Assembly (NCBI RefSeq): GCF_016219575.1
Contig: NZ_JACRMG010000009.1
Span: 930,001 to 994,000 of the forward strand
Direction: 5' to 3'
DNA length: 64,000 nucleotides
Source: Bradyrhizobium sp.
GTDB lineage: Bacteria > Pseudomonadota > Alphaproteobacteria > Rhizobiales > Xanthobacteraceae
Made by a program: the position numbers and the translations under genes. Positions 24,976 to 32,830 of this stretch are shown here, piece by piece; position 1 is the stretch's first letter; every line of letters begins with the position of its first letter. The notes under the pieces were generated by a model. That model searched no databases and was not told the origin of the DNA. It was given only the letters and a program-made list of their open reading frames with translations.

Positions 24976-26412
24976 ATGCGCTACATCACCCTTCTCCTTT
25001 CCCTGATCTGCATGGCGCTGACCGTGAATTCCGCGCAGGCCGACCGCCGCGTCGCCTTTGTCGTCGGCAACGGCGCCTACAAGAACGTGGCTCCGCTGCC
25101 CAATCCGTCGGTCGACGCCAAGGCCATGGCCGCCGCGCTGCGCAATGTCGGCTTCGAGGTCGTCGAAGGCGTCAACCTCACCCGCGACAAGATGACCGAG
25201 CGGTTGCTCGACTTCGGCAAGAAGGCGCAAGGAGCCGACGTCGCCGTGTTCTTCTACGCCGGCCACGGCATCGCGATCTCCGGCACCAACTATCTGCTGC
25301 CGATCGACGCCGACATCAAATCCGAGATGGACGTCAAGCTCGGCGCCGCCATCAACATCGACCTCACGCTCGACCAGACCATGGGCGACGCCAAGGTCAA
25401 GCTGGTATTCCTCGACGCCTGCCGCGACAACCCGTTCGCCGCCAAGATCAAGTCGAACTCAGCGACCCGCAGCGTCAACGTGGGCAGCGGTCTTGCCGAG
25501 ATGAAGTCCGGTGAAGGCACGCTGATCGCGTTCGCGACCGGTCCAGGCCAGACCGCGCTTGACGGCACCGAAGGCGGCAACAGCCCCTTCACCCGCGCGC
25601 TCCTCGCCAACGTCACCCAGCCCGGCGTCGAGATCCAGCAGGCGATGACCAAGGTCCGCGCCCAGGTCAACGAGGAGACCAACAAGGGCCAGCTGCCCTG
25701 GGGTCACACCAACCTGATCGGCACCGTCTACCTGAACGGCGCGCCTGCGCCGGCAGCCCCGGGCGCCGCCGCACCGGCCCAGCAGCAGGTCGCGCTGGCG
25801 CCCAACGCCGAGGTCGAAGTCGAGTTCTGGCGCTCGATCAAGGACTCCAACAAGGCCGAGGAGTTCAAGGCCTATCTGACCAACTATCCGAACGGCCAGT
25901 TCCGTTCGCTGGCGCAGTCGCGCGTCGCCTCCCTCGAGCAGGGCGGCAACAAGCCCGATGCCACGCGCAACCTGTCCGCCGGGATCGATCCCGCCGTCTT
26001 CACCGAGGAATCGAGCCAGCTCAGCGAGGACCAGATCGGCCTCGACAAGGGCCAGCGCCGCGACGTGCAGCGCCGCCTCAACGGTCTCGGCTTCGACACC
26101 AAGGTCACCGGCATCTTCAACCAGGACACCCGCAACGTGATCACCCGCTGGCAGGCCGCCCGCGGCTATCCGAAGAGCGGTTACCTCAACAGGCTGCAGC
26201 ACAGGGCGCTGCTCTCGGAAATCATCGCGACGCAGCCGGCGACGGCCTCGTCGAGCAGCGATGACGACGAGAAGCCCGCGCCGCGCAAGCGCGCCAGCGG
26301 TGGTGGCGGCGGTGGGGGCTCAGCACCGGCACCGCGCCAGAGCGGCGGCGGCGGCGATCCCGCCCATATGGGCCGCTTCATGGGCGGCGTGGTCGGCGGC
26401 ATCCTGCGCTGA
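24976..26412 (+). CDS. Exported caspase-like protein with peptidoglycan-binding domain
   Basis: A 478-residue protein from MRYITLLLSL, preceded by an AGGGG ribosome site; the frame opens 25 codons earlier without support. The signal peptide is 1-22. The C14 caspase-like domain covers about 23-250 with intact His97 (FFYAGHG) and Cys149 (FLDACRDNP). A Pro/Ala/Gln linker follows, then a helical TPR-like stretch (FWRSIKDSNKAEEFKAYLTN). A peptidoglycan-binding_1 domain lies near 350-415 (RRDVQRRLNGLGFDTKVTGI), and a Gly-rich tail ends the protein. It is probably held at the cell wall in the periplasm. It is a paralogue of the protein at 8177. Confidence 0.9.
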   Translation: MRYITLLLSLICMALTVNSAQADRRVAFVVGNGAYKNVAPLPNPSVDAKAMAAALRNVGFEVVEGVNLTRDKMTERLLDFGKKAQGADVAVFFYAGHGIAISGTNYLLPIDADIKSEMDVKLGAAINIDLTLDQTMGDAKVKLVFLDACRDNPFAAKIKSNSATRSVNVGSGLAEMKSGEGTLIAFATGPGQTALDGTEGGNSPFTRALLANVTQPGVEIQQAMTKVRAQVNEETNKGQLPWGHTNLIGTVYLNGAPAPAAPGAAAPAQQQVALAPNAEVEVEFWRSIKDSNKAEEFKAYLTNYPNGQFRSLAQSRVASLEQGGNKPDATRNLSAGIDPAVFTEESSQLSEDQIGLDKGQRRDVQRRLNGLGFDTKVTGIFNQDTRNVITRWQAARGYPKSGYLNRLQHRALLSEIIATQPATASSSSDDDEKPAPRKRASGGGGGGGSAPAPRQSGGGGDPAHMGRFMGGVVGGILR

Positions 26413-26437
26413 TCCACCCTCACCCAGCAATCAACAG

Positions 26438-26467
26438 AAAAGCCCGGGCCTCGGCCCGGGCTTTTTC
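26438..26467 (+). terminator. Rho-independent terminator after caspase-like gene
   Basis: A perfect stem, AGCCCGGGCC against GGCCCGGGCT with a TC loop, followed by TTTTT and preceded by AAAA. It ends the caspase-like transcript. With A-tracts on the left arm it could also work for the convergent DUF4415/cysK transcript. Confidence 0.9.
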
Positions 26468-26490
26468 AATTGCGCCTGCTGGCAAGCGGC

Positions 26491-26730
26491 CTACTTGCCC
26501 GCCGCCTTGCGCAGCGCCTCGTTGATGCGGTCCTGCCAGCCGGGGCCGCCTGCCTGAAAATGCTCCAGCACGTCCTGGTCGAGGCGCAGCGTCACCTGCT
26601 CCTTCACGCCGGGCGCCACGTTCTTCTTCGGGGGGGCCTCGGCGACCTTGGTGGTGGCGCGCTTGAAGGCGGCCTCCGCTTCGCTGCGGGCGTCGTTGAG
26701 GGTGCGCGGCCGGCGCGGCTGGTCGGACAT
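26491..26730 (-). CDS. DUF4415 (BrnA-like antitoxin) protein
   Basis: A 79-residue protein ending in the DUF4415 signature VTLRLDQDVLEHFQAGGPGW, then QDRINEALRKAA, a ribbon-helix-helix-like DNA-binding module seen in BrnA antitoxins. The N-terminal half is a charged helix. There is no BrnT toxin gene on either side; instead it follows cysK by two bases and is probably co-transcribed with it. It may be an orphan regulator rather than an antitoxin. Confidence 0.8.
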   Translation of the reverse strand: MSDQPRRPRTLNDARSEAEAAFKRATTKVAEAPPKKNVAPGVKEQVTLRLDQDVLEHFQAGGPGWQDRINEALRKAAGK

Positions 26731-26732
26731 GG

Positions 26733-27710
26733 TCAGATCCCTTCGAACAGAGCGGTGGAAAGGTAGCGCTCGGAGAACGACGGCACGATGGCCAGCACGG
26801 TCTTGCCGGCCGCCTCCGGCCGCTTGCCGACCTGCAGCGCGGCAGCGATCGCAGCGCCCGAGGAAATGCCGCCGGGGATGCCTTCGTTGCGCGCCAGCGC
26901 GCGCGAGGTCTCGATCGCGGTCGCGCTGTTGACCTTGACGATCTCGTCGATCACGGAACGGTCGAGAATATCGGGCACGAAGCCCGCGCCGATGCCCTGG
27001 ATCTTGTGCGGCGTATGCTGGCCGCCCGACAGCACCGGGCTCTCCTCCGGCTCGACCGCCACGATCTTCAGCGACGGTTTGCGCGGCTTCAGCACCTGGC
27101 CGACGCCGGTGATGGTGCCGCCGGTGCCGACGCCGGCGACGAAGAAATCGATATTGCCGCCGGTATCGTTCCAGATCTCCTCCGCCGTGGTGCGGCGGTG
27201 CACTTCGGGATTGGCGAGGTTCTTGAACTGCTGCGGCATCACGGAATTCGGCGTCGAGCGGATCAGTTCCTCGGCGGTGGCGATGGCGCCCTTCATGCCC
27301 TGCGCCGCCGGCGTCAGGATGATCTCGGCGCCGAGGAACGCCAGCATCTTGCGCCGCTCGATCGACATCGATTCCGGCATCACCAGCTTCAGCCGGTAGC
27401 CGCGCGCGGCCGCGACAAAGGCGAGCGCAATGCCGGTATTGCCCGAGGTCGGCTCGATCAGCACGGTGTCGGCGTTGACGATGCCCGCCTTCTCCATCGC
27501 AATGATCATCGCAGCCCCGATGCGGTCCTTCACGCTTGCCGCCGGATTGAAATATTCGAGCTTGGCGAGGATGGTGGCGCCGACGCCGTGCATTTTCGGC
27601 AGTTTGTTCAGGCGGACAATCGGCGTGTCGCCGATGGCATCGACGATGGAGTCGAACACCCGGCCGCGGCCGGGACGGTGCAGTGCAGCGTTTGGTGTCG
27701 GCGCATCCAT
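26733..27710 (-). CDS. cysK: Cysteine synthase A (O-acetylserine sulfhydrylase)
   Basis: A 325-residue PLP enzyme making cysteine from O-acetylserine and sulfide. The cofactor lysine is Lys61 in [22 protein letters not shown] binds the substrate carboxylate, and [12 protein letters not shown] binds the PLP phosphate. The length is normal for CysK. It is the first gene of a short transcript with the DUF4415 gene. The roughly 275 bp upstream hold the promoter but no motif I could assign. Confidence 0.95.
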   Translation of the reverse strand: MDAPTPNAALHRPGRGRVFDSIVDAIGDTPIVRLNKLPKMHGVGATILAKLEYFNPAASVKDRIGAAMIIAMEKAGIVNADTVLIEPTSGNTGIALAFVAAARGYRLKLVMPESMSIERRKMLAFLGAEIILTPAAQGMKGAIATAEELIRSTPNSVMPQQFKNLANPEVHRRTTAEEIWNDTGGNIDFFVAGVGTGGTITGVGQVLKPRKPSLKIVAVEPEESPVLSGGQHTPHKIQGIGAGFVPDILDRSVIDEIVKVNSATAIETSRALARNEGIPGGISSGAAIAAALQVGKRPEAAGKTVLAIVPSFSERYLSTALFEGI

Positions 27711-27986
27711 TGCTGGAATTCCTTGGCTGGTTTGTCCGGGAGATTTGGGCTGTTTCCTACTTAGGTGCAGTGCGGTGCAACGTGCAAGAAGGAAACGCCG
27801 GAACGCAAAATTCGCTGCAATGCAAAACAGTTAGAATGAGAAATAACGTGAAACCAACGTATTTGTGTTGCGACAACGTCAAAGAAGTCGTCTTATACTT
27901 TGGTCGCTAGCGCATGATCCTGTGCGGCTTTGTCCGATCATGGCGAGGGCACTGGTTTCCCGGTTCTGAACGCAAGGAGGTCAACG

Positions 27987-28202
27987 ATGGCAGCTGTTGC
28001 TGAAGTCCTGTCGACCGTCGCGTCTCAACCCGATCCGCGCGGGTGCGAGCTTCCCACCTGCCCGGTGTGTGCGGATTCCATGGTGGCTGCGGAAGCTTCC
28101 GCCTATCTGAGCGACCACGTGATCTCGTATCTCTGGACCTGCGATACCTGCGGCTACGGCTTCGTCACCAGGCATGCGCTGAAGAAATTCGCTTGTAACT
28201 AA
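27987..28202 (+). CDS. Small zinc-ribbon-like protein
   Basis: 71 residues from an ATG with a textbook AAGGAGG site; an earlier in-frame ATG has none. Two Cys-x2-Cys knuckles (CPVC and CDTC) 34 residues apart can form a zinc ribbon. The remainder includes LSDHVISYLWTC and FVTRHALKKFAC. Short proteins of this pattern are common in Bradyrhizobium and unnamed. It converges on tgt, with eight bases between the ends. It may bind nucleic acid or a protein partner; the function is unknown. Confidence 0.8.
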   Translation: MAAVAEVLSTVASQPDPRGCELPTCPVCADSMVAAEASAYLSDHVISYLWTCDTCGYGFVTRHALKKFACN

Positions 28203-28210
28203 GCCACGAC

Positions 28211-29344
28211 TCATTGTGGAGCGATGTCACCGCGCGCCCAGTCGGCGCGCGTTTGACTCCGGAAATCCTCGAACGTGCCGTTTGAGATCGCCGCGCGCAT
28301 GTCGCGCATCAGCCGCTGGTAATAGGCGACGTTGATTTCCGACAGCAGCATCGCGCCCAGCGTCTCGCCCGACCTGACGAGATGATGCAGATAGGCGCGC
28401 GAGATGTTGCGCGTCGACGGCCAGTCGCTTTCCGCATCCAGCGGCCGGGGATCGTCGGCATGGCGCGCATTGCGCAGGTTGATCTGGCCGTAGCGCGTGA
28501 ACGCCATGCCGTGGCGGCCGTTGCGGGTGGGCATCACGCAGTCGAACATGTCGATGCCGCGCGCGACCGCCTCCAGCAGGTCTTCGGGTGTCCCCACGCC
28601 CATCAGGTAGCGCGGACGATCCGCCGGCAATTCCGGCGCCGTCACCTCGATCATGGCCAGCATCACTACCTGCGGCTCGCCCACCGCCAGTCCCCCGATC
28701 GCGTAGCCATGGAAACCGACGTCGATCAGCCCGCGTGCGCTGGCCTTGCGCAATTCGGGCACGTCGCCGCCCTGCACGATGCCGAACAGCATGTAGCCTT
28801 CGGGCGCACTTTCGAACGCGCGCCTGGAGCGTTCGGCCCAGCGCAGCGATAGCTGCATCGCGCGCTCGATGTCGCCGCGCTCCGCCGGCAGACGCACGCA
28901 CTCGTCCATCTGCATGGCGATGTCCGAGCCCAGCAGCCGCTGCACTTCGATCGAGCGCTCCGGCGACAGCTCCACCCTGGCGCCGTCGATATGCGAGCGG
29001 AAGGTCACCGCCTGCTCGCTCACCTTGCGCAGATCGGACAAGGACATCACCTGAAAGCCGCCGGAATCGGTCAGCATCGGCCCGCCCCAGCCGGTAAATC
29101 TTTGCAGGCCGCCGAGCGCGGCGATCCGCTCGGCGCCCGGCCGCAGCATCAGATGGTAGGTATTGCCGAGCACGATATCGGCGCCCGCCTCCCGAACCTC
29201 GCGCCAGTGCATGCCCTTCATGGCGCCGGCCGTGCCGACCGGCATGAAGGCTGGCGTGCGCACCACGCCATGCGGCGTGGTCAGGCGCCCGGTTCGCGCC
29301 GCGCCGTCGCTCGCCAGCAGCTCAAAGTGGTTGGGAAGGCTCAT
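28211..29344 (-). CDS. tgt: tRNA-guanine transglycosylase, zinc site lost
   Basis: A 377-residue enzyme that exchanges guanine 34 for preQ1 in tRNAs with GUN anticodons. The general base region LTDSGGFQVMSL and the nucleophile Asp in IDMFDCVMPTRNGRHG are intact, as is the substrate loop GGLAVGE. The zinc site is not. Where Zymomonas Tgt has ECHCAVCQKWSRAYIHHL and later TEHN, this protein has ESDWPSTRNISRAYLHHL and SEIN, so three cysteines and the histidine are Ser, Trp, Thr and Ile. The fold is otherwise complete. queA lies two genes away, beyond asd. Confidence 0.94.
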   Translation of the reverse strand: MSLPNHFELLASDGAARTGRLTTPHGVVRTPAFMPVGTAGAMKGMHWREVREAGADIVLGNTYHLMLRPGAERIAALGGLQRFTGWGGPMLTDSGGFQVMSLSDLRKVSEQAVTFRSHIDGARVELSPERSIEVQRLLGSDIAMQMDECVRLPAERGDIERAMQLSLRWAERSRRAFESAPEGYMLFGIVQGGDVPELRKASARGLIDVGFHGYAIGGLAVGEPQVVMLAMIEVTAPELPADRPRYLMGVGTPEDLLEAVARGIDMFDCVMPTRNGRHGMAFTRYGQINLRNARHADDPRPLDAESDWPSTRNISRAYLHHLVRSGETLGAMLLSEINVAYYQRLMRDMRAAISNGTFEDFRSQTRADWARGDIAPQ

Positions 29345-29406
29345 GTGGAGGCCTTATGGCGCGACAGCCATGCCGGATTCAACCGGTTTGGGGCCGATTT
29401 ACCCCG

Positions 29407-29435
29407 TTGACGCCGGCAAATCTCTCCCCCATAAG
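29407..29435 (+). promoter_or_regulatory. Promoter of the asd leader transcript
   Basis: TTGACG (29407-29412) and CATAAG (29430-29435) are spaced by exactly 17 bp. A start site about seven bases further falls at or next to the leader ATG at 29444, so the transcript is probably leaderless. No ribosome site is visible before that ATG, which agrees. Confidence 0.7.
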
Positions 29436-29443
29436 ACCGCGCC

Positions 29444-29518
29444 ATGACGCTGACTGCGAAAACCACGACCAAAACCACCAAGCCCTTTGGGGGCTCGGGA
29501 GTTGTGCGCGCGCAGTAA
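29444..29518 (+). CDS. Thr/Lys-rich leader peptide of asd (24 aa)
   Basis: A 24-codon reading frame (ATG to TAA). Its first 13 residues, MTLTAKTTTKTTK, hold seven threonines and three lysines; the rest is PFGGSGVVRAQ. Threonine and lysine are end products of the aspartate pathway to which Asd belongs, and the layout matches thrL-type attenuators. Segment 1 of the RNA switch (AGCCC, 29481-29485) lies just after the Thr/Lys codons, so a ribosome stalled for threonyl- or lysyl-tRNA would mask it. Translation probably starts on a leaderless message. Confidence 0.75.
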   Translation: MTLTAKTTTKTTKPFGGSGVVRAQ

Positions 29519-29576
29519 GCCTGGACCGCATATCTTCACCCGAAGCCCCGCCTGCAAAGGTCCGGGGCTTTTTTGT
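29481..29576 (+). promoter_or_regulatory. Transcription attenuator of asd (four-segment switch with terminator)
   Basis: Four mutually exclusive segments are visible: AGCCC (29481-29485), GGGGCT (29490-29495), AGCCCC (29544-29549) and GGGGCT (29564-29569). Pairing 1:2 gives a protector hairpin, 2:3 an antiterminator and 3:4 the terminator. The terminator is AAGCCCCG-CCT-GCAA-AGG-(TC)-CGGGGCTT followed by a run of six T. The terminator lies 36 bases before the asd start and must be read through to express asd. Confidence 0.8.
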
Positions 29577-29611
29577 TGCCCGCACGAACCCGAAAGAAGA
29601 GGAGAACCAAA

Positions 29612-30637
29612 GTGAGTAACGATCCCGTCGTAGCGATTGTCGGCGTGACCGGCGCTGTCGGAGCCGAGTTCATCGCCACCATGGACCGCCGCTATTTCCG
29701 CGTCGGTAAGCTCAAGGCATTGGCCAGCGCCCGTTCCGCCGGCAAGACCGTCGCCTTCCGCGGCAAGCAGGTCGTGATCGAGGAACTCACCGAGCACGCC
29801 TTCGGGGGCGTGGACATCGCCCTGTTCTCGGCGGGCGGCAGCATTTCCCGCAAGTATGCGCCGATCGCGGTCCGGGCCGGCGCGGTCGTGGTCGACAACT
29901 CCTCCGCCTTCCGCATGGACCCGAACGTGCCGCTGGTGATCCCCGAGATCAACGCCGGCCGCATCAGGGATCACAGGGGCATCATCGCCAACCCCAACTG
30001 CGCCGCCATCACCGCGCTGGTGCCGCTGTGGCCGATCCACCGCCAGAACCGCATCAAGCGTGTCATCATCGCGACCTACCAGGCCGCGAGCGGCGCCGGT
30101 GCGGCCGCGATGGACGAACTCGTGGAATCCACCCGCGCCAGCCTCGAGAGGCGCAGCTACCAGCAGAAGGTGCTGCCGCACCCCTACGCCTTCAACCTGT
30201 TCAGCCACAACACCGCGATCGATCCCGATACCGGCTACAACGACGAGGAGACCAAGGTCATCCAGGAGACCCGCAAGATCTTCGAGGACGACAAGATCGC
30301 AGTCGGCGTCACCTGCGTCCGCGTGCCGGTGCTGCGTGCCCATTGCGAGGCGATCACCTTCGAATGCGAGCGGCCGATCAGCGAGGACGACGTCCGCGCC
30401 ATCCTGGCCGGCGCACCGGGCGTGAAGATCGTCGACGATCGCGCGAAGAACTACTTCCCGATGCCGATCGACGCCTCCGGGCAGGACGATGTGCTGGTGG
30501 GTCGCATCCGGAAGGACCTCAGCGATCCCTCCGGTCACTCGATCTCGATGTTCGTCGCGGCCGATCAGCTCCTGAAGGGTGCCGCATTGAACGCGATCCA
30601 GATCGCCGAACTGCTGCCGCAGCGCGCGATGGCGTGA
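29612..30637 (+). CDS. asd: Aspartate-semialdehyde dehydrogenase
   Basis: A 341-residue NADPH enzyme converting aspartyl phosphate to aspartate semialdehyde, the branch point to lysine, threonine and methionine, and diaminopimelate for the cell wall. The nucleotide site is GVTGAVG near residue 11. The catalytic cysteine is Cys130 in NPNCAAITAL, and the base histidine lies in RAHCEAITFE. The start is GTG with AGGAGA seven bases upstream. It is inserted on the opposite strand between queA and tgt and carries its own promoter and attenuator. A palindromic repeat follows its stop codon. Confidence 0.95.
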   Translation: MSNDPVVAIVGVTGAVGAEFIATMDRRYFRVGKLKALASARSAGKTVAFRGKQVVIEELTEHAFGGVDIALFSAGGSISRKYAPIAVRAGAVVVDNSSAFRMDPNVPLVIPEINAGRIRDHRGIIANPNCAAITALVPLWPIHRQNRIKRVIIATYQAASGAGAAAMDELVESTRASLERRSYQQKVLPHPYAFNLFSHNTAIDPDTGYNDEETKVIQETRKIFEDDKIAVGVTCVRVPVLRAHCEAITFECERPISEDDVRAILAGAPGVKIVDDRAKNYFPMPIDASGQDDVLVGRIRKDLSDPSGHSISMFVAADQLLKGAALNAIQIAELLPQRAMA

Positions 30638-30646
30638 GGTGAGGTT

Positions 30647-30735
30647 GTAGGGTGGGCAAAGGCGCGCAAGCGCCGTGCCCACCTTCAAGAGCGTGCCTGT
30701 GAGGGTGGGCACGCTTGCGCTTTGCCCACCCTACG
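30647..30735. repeat. Palindromic repeat, GTAGGGTGGGCAAA type, copy 1
   Basis: The outer arms GTAGGGTGGGCAAA (30647-30660) and TTTGCCCACCCTAC (30721-30734) are exact inverse complements, and an inner pair (GTGCCCACC with GGTGGGCAC) makes a long imperfect cruciform. A second copy lies at 47819-47906. The right arm supplies the TAG stop of queA. It lies between the convergent genes asd and queA. Confidence 0.9.
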
Positions 30736-31828
30736 TATCCTCGATCCCGTGCGGCTCCCGCGCGCGGAACAGCAGGCACGCATCGCCATACGAATAGAAG
30801 CGATAGCCGCCCGCAATCGCATGCGCATAGGCCTGCTTCATCGCATGCAATCCCGCAAATGCCGACACCAACATGAACAGGGTCGAGCGGGGCAAATGGA
30901 AGTTGGTGAGCAGGATATCGACTGCGCGAAACCGGTAGCCCGGCGTGATGAAGATCGCGGTCTCGCCGGCAAAGGGCTGGATCGTGCCGTCCTCATGCGC
31001 CGCGCTCTCCAGCAGGCGCAGCGAAGTCGTGCCGACCGCCACGATACGCCCGCCTTTCGCGCGCGCCTCGTTGAGCTTGCGCGCCGTCGGAGCGGACACG
31101 GTTCCCCATTCCGAATGCATGCGGTGCCCGGCGGTGTCGTCGACCTTCACCGGCAGGAACGTGCCTGCCCCGACATGCAGGGTGACGCGGCTGATCTCGA
31201 CGCCGCGGCCGCGCAGCGCCGCTTCCAGCGCAGGCGTGAAATGCAACCCCGCAGTCGGCGCGGCCACCGCGCCCTCGTTCGCCGCGAACATGGTCTGGTA
31301 GTCGGCAGCGTCCCGCTCGTCCGCCGTACGTCTGGAAGCGATGTAAGGCGGCAGCGGCGTCACGCCGAGATCCGAGATCGCCTGGTCCAGCGCCGGTCCA
31401 TGGAAGGAGAATGACAACGTCACCTCGCCATCGGCTCCCTTGGCCTCGACCTCTGCATCGAGATGGCCGAGCAGGCAGACCTTTCCCTCATTGCCGAAAC
31501 GGATGCGGTCGCCGCTCGCGAGCTTCTTGGCCGGCTTCACCAGCGCCTGCCAGCGCGAGCCGTCGAGCCGCTTGATCAAGGTGGCCTCGATCTTCGGCTC
31601 GGTCTCGCGTCCGATGCGCCGGCCCTTTAGCTGCGCCGGGATCACCCGGGTGTCGTTGACCACGAGCTGGTCGCCGGGCTCCAGCCATTGCGGCAGATCC
31701 GACACGAGGCGGTCGCGCAGCACGCCGTCGCCCTGCACCACCAGCATCTTCGCGGAGTCGCGCGGGCTCACTGGGCGCAGCGCGATGCGCTCGGGGGGAA
31801 GGTCGAAATCGAAGAGGTCGGTGCGCAT
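30731..31828 (-). CDS. queA: S-adenosylmethionine:tRNA ribosyltransferase-isomerase
   Basis: A 365-residue enzyme that transfers the ribosyl group of SAM to preQ1 in tRNA, giving epoxyqueuosine. Family landmarks are [14 protein letters not shown] at the start, [27 protein letters not shown], and [18 protein letters not shown]. The length is standard. The last two codons and stop (ACG TAG) run into the palindromic repeat that follows, so the C-terminus was probably trimmed or extended by that element. It functions with Tgt, encoded 1.4 kb away on the same strand but separated by asd. Confidence 0.95.
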   Translation of the reverse strand: MRTDLFDFDLPPERIALRPVSPRDSAKMLVVQGDGVLRDRLVSDLPQWLEPGDQLVVNDTRVIPAQLKGRRIGRETEPKIEATLIKRLDGSRWQALVKPAKKLASGDRIRFGNEGKVCLLGHLDAEVEAKGADGEVTLSFSFHGPALDQAISDLGVTPLPPYIASRRTADERDAADYQTMFAANEGAVAAPTAGLHFTPALEAALRGRGVEISRVTLHVGAGTFLPVKVDDTAGHRMHSEWGTVSAPTARKLNEARAKGGRIVAVGTTSLRLLESAAHEDGTIQPFAGETAIFITPGYRFRAVDILLTNFHLPRSTLFMLVSAFAGLHAMKQAYAHAIAGGYRFYSYGDACLLFRAREPHGIEDT

Positions 31829-31848
31829 TCAATCGACACGCTGCCGAA

Positions 31849-31957
31849 CCCTCATCCTGAGGAGCGCGAAGCGCGTCTCGAAGGATGAGGCCCGGAATGT
31901 ATAGTCAGTGGCCTCATGGTTCGAGACGCTTGCTTCGCAAGCTCCTCACCACGAGGA
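31849..31957. repeat. Dispersed repeat pair, CCTCATCCTGAGGAGC type
   Basis: Two inverted, diverged copies. The left one (31849-31892) begins CCCTCATCCTGAGGAGCGCG and ends CTCGAAGGATGAGGCC; the right one (31910-31957) begins GGCCTCATGGTTCGAGACGC and ends CTCCTCACCACGAGGA. They share the GTCTCGAA...GATGAGG / CCTCATGG-TTCGAGAC core in opposite orientation. This is a widely dispersed intergenic family in Rhizobiales by my recollection. It fills the gap between queA and the cyclophilin gene. Confidence 0.8.
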
Positions 31958-31963
31958 GAAGCA

Positions 31964-32425
31964 TCAGGCGTCGAGCGCCATCTTCGCCTTGACGATCTTG
32001 TCGGGCTCGCGCACCGGCTCGCCGCGCTTGATCTTGTCGACGTTCTCCATGCCCTCGGTGACCTTGCCCCACACCGTGTACTGGCGATTGAGGAAGGAGG
32101 CATCGTCGAAGCAGATGAAGAACTGGCTGTCGGCGGAATCCGGGCTCGCCGCGCGCGCCATCGAGGCGGTGCCGCGGACATGCGGCTCGCTGTTGAACTC
32201 GGCCTTCAGCTTCTTGCCGGAGCCGCCGGTGCCGGTGCCCTGCGGACAGCCGGTCTGCGCCATGAAGCCGTCGATCACGCGGTGGAACACGATGCCGTCG
32301 TAAAAGCCATCCCGCACCAGCTCCTTGATGCGCGCGACATGGCCCGGCGCCAGGTCCGGACGCATCTCGATCTTCACGGGGCCCTGGGTGGTCTCGAGGA
32401 TCAGGGTATTTTCGGTGTCAGCCAT
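31964..32425 (-). CDS. Cytoplasmic cyclophilin-type peptidyl-prolyl isomerase
   Basis: A 153-residue PpiB-like enzyme from MADTENTLI; the frame opens earlier but this ATG fits the family. The active-site blocks FHRVIDGFMAQTG and SQFFICFDD are intact. There is no signal peptide, so it acts in the cytoplasm, unlike its paralogue two genes upstream. Its start lies inside the last 25 bases of the upstream gene, implying coupled translation. Confidence 0.93.
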   Translation of the reverse strand: MADTENTLILETTQGPVKIEMRPDLAPGHVARIKELVRDGFYDGIVFHRVIDGFMAQTGCPQGTGTGGSGKKLKAEFNSEPHVRGTASMARAASPDSADSQFFICFDDASFLNRQYTVWGKVTEGMENVDKIKRGEPVREPDKIVKAKMALDA

Positions 32426-32823
32426 GCTCGTCTCTCTGGTTTGGGTGAAGTCTTGCGTGTCCAAAATCTGATCGCGAAGGGCCGGCCGGCGACGGCGCCG
32501 CCCAGTCCTTGCGAAAATGGCAATGGCGTGCAGCGCTGCAACGCTTCCATGGCGGCGATCCGGTAGGCCAGGCGGTCATTGTCGGACGCCCCTTCCGTCT
32601 CGTAGGTGACCCGCGGCCGGCCCAGAATGGCGCCCTCGCGGTTGAAGCTCACAATGACCGTGATGTCCACCGGCCTGGCCTGCGAGCGCGGCGGCGGCTT
32701 CCAGCACCGGTGCAGCCGCTCGATCACGTCCCTGATACTGTCGAGCGGCTCGGCCCGTGCCTGCAAAGGCAAGGCCAGCAGCAGCGCCGCAAACCACAAG
32801 GCTGGTTTGCCGCGCCGCGCCAC
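32401..32823 (-). CDS. Secreted TonB-C-like protein, hypothetical
   Basis: A 140-residue protein with a signal peptide ending near residue 24 (LQARAEP). The mature part, with DITVIVSFNREGAILGRPRV and AALQRCTPLPF-like residues, resembles the C-terminal domain of TonB/TolA-type proteins. It is placed between two cyclophilin genes: 7 bp after the exported one and overlapping the cytoplasmic one. A periplasmic role linked to envelope protein folding is an inference. Confidence 0.72.
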   Translation of the reverse strand: MARRGKPALWFAALLLALPLQARAEPLDSIRDVIERLHRCWKPPPRSQARPVDITVIVSFNREGAILGRPRVTYETEGASDNDRLAYRIAAMEALQRCTPLPFSQGLGGAVAGRPFAIRFWTRKTSPKPERRAWLTPKIP

Positions 32824-32830
32824 CTCTGGC

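Noticed and set aside
27912..27952. A GCATGATCC...GATCATGG inverted pair resembling the uvrA-side repeat
   Set aside because: Only the outer GCATGATC arms are shared; the GGAAAAGTGG core is missing, so it is not clearly the same family.
29399..30712. A 437-codon minus-strand frame over asd and its leader
   Set aside because: It mirrors asd and includes the attenuator region; no ribosome site and no family signature.
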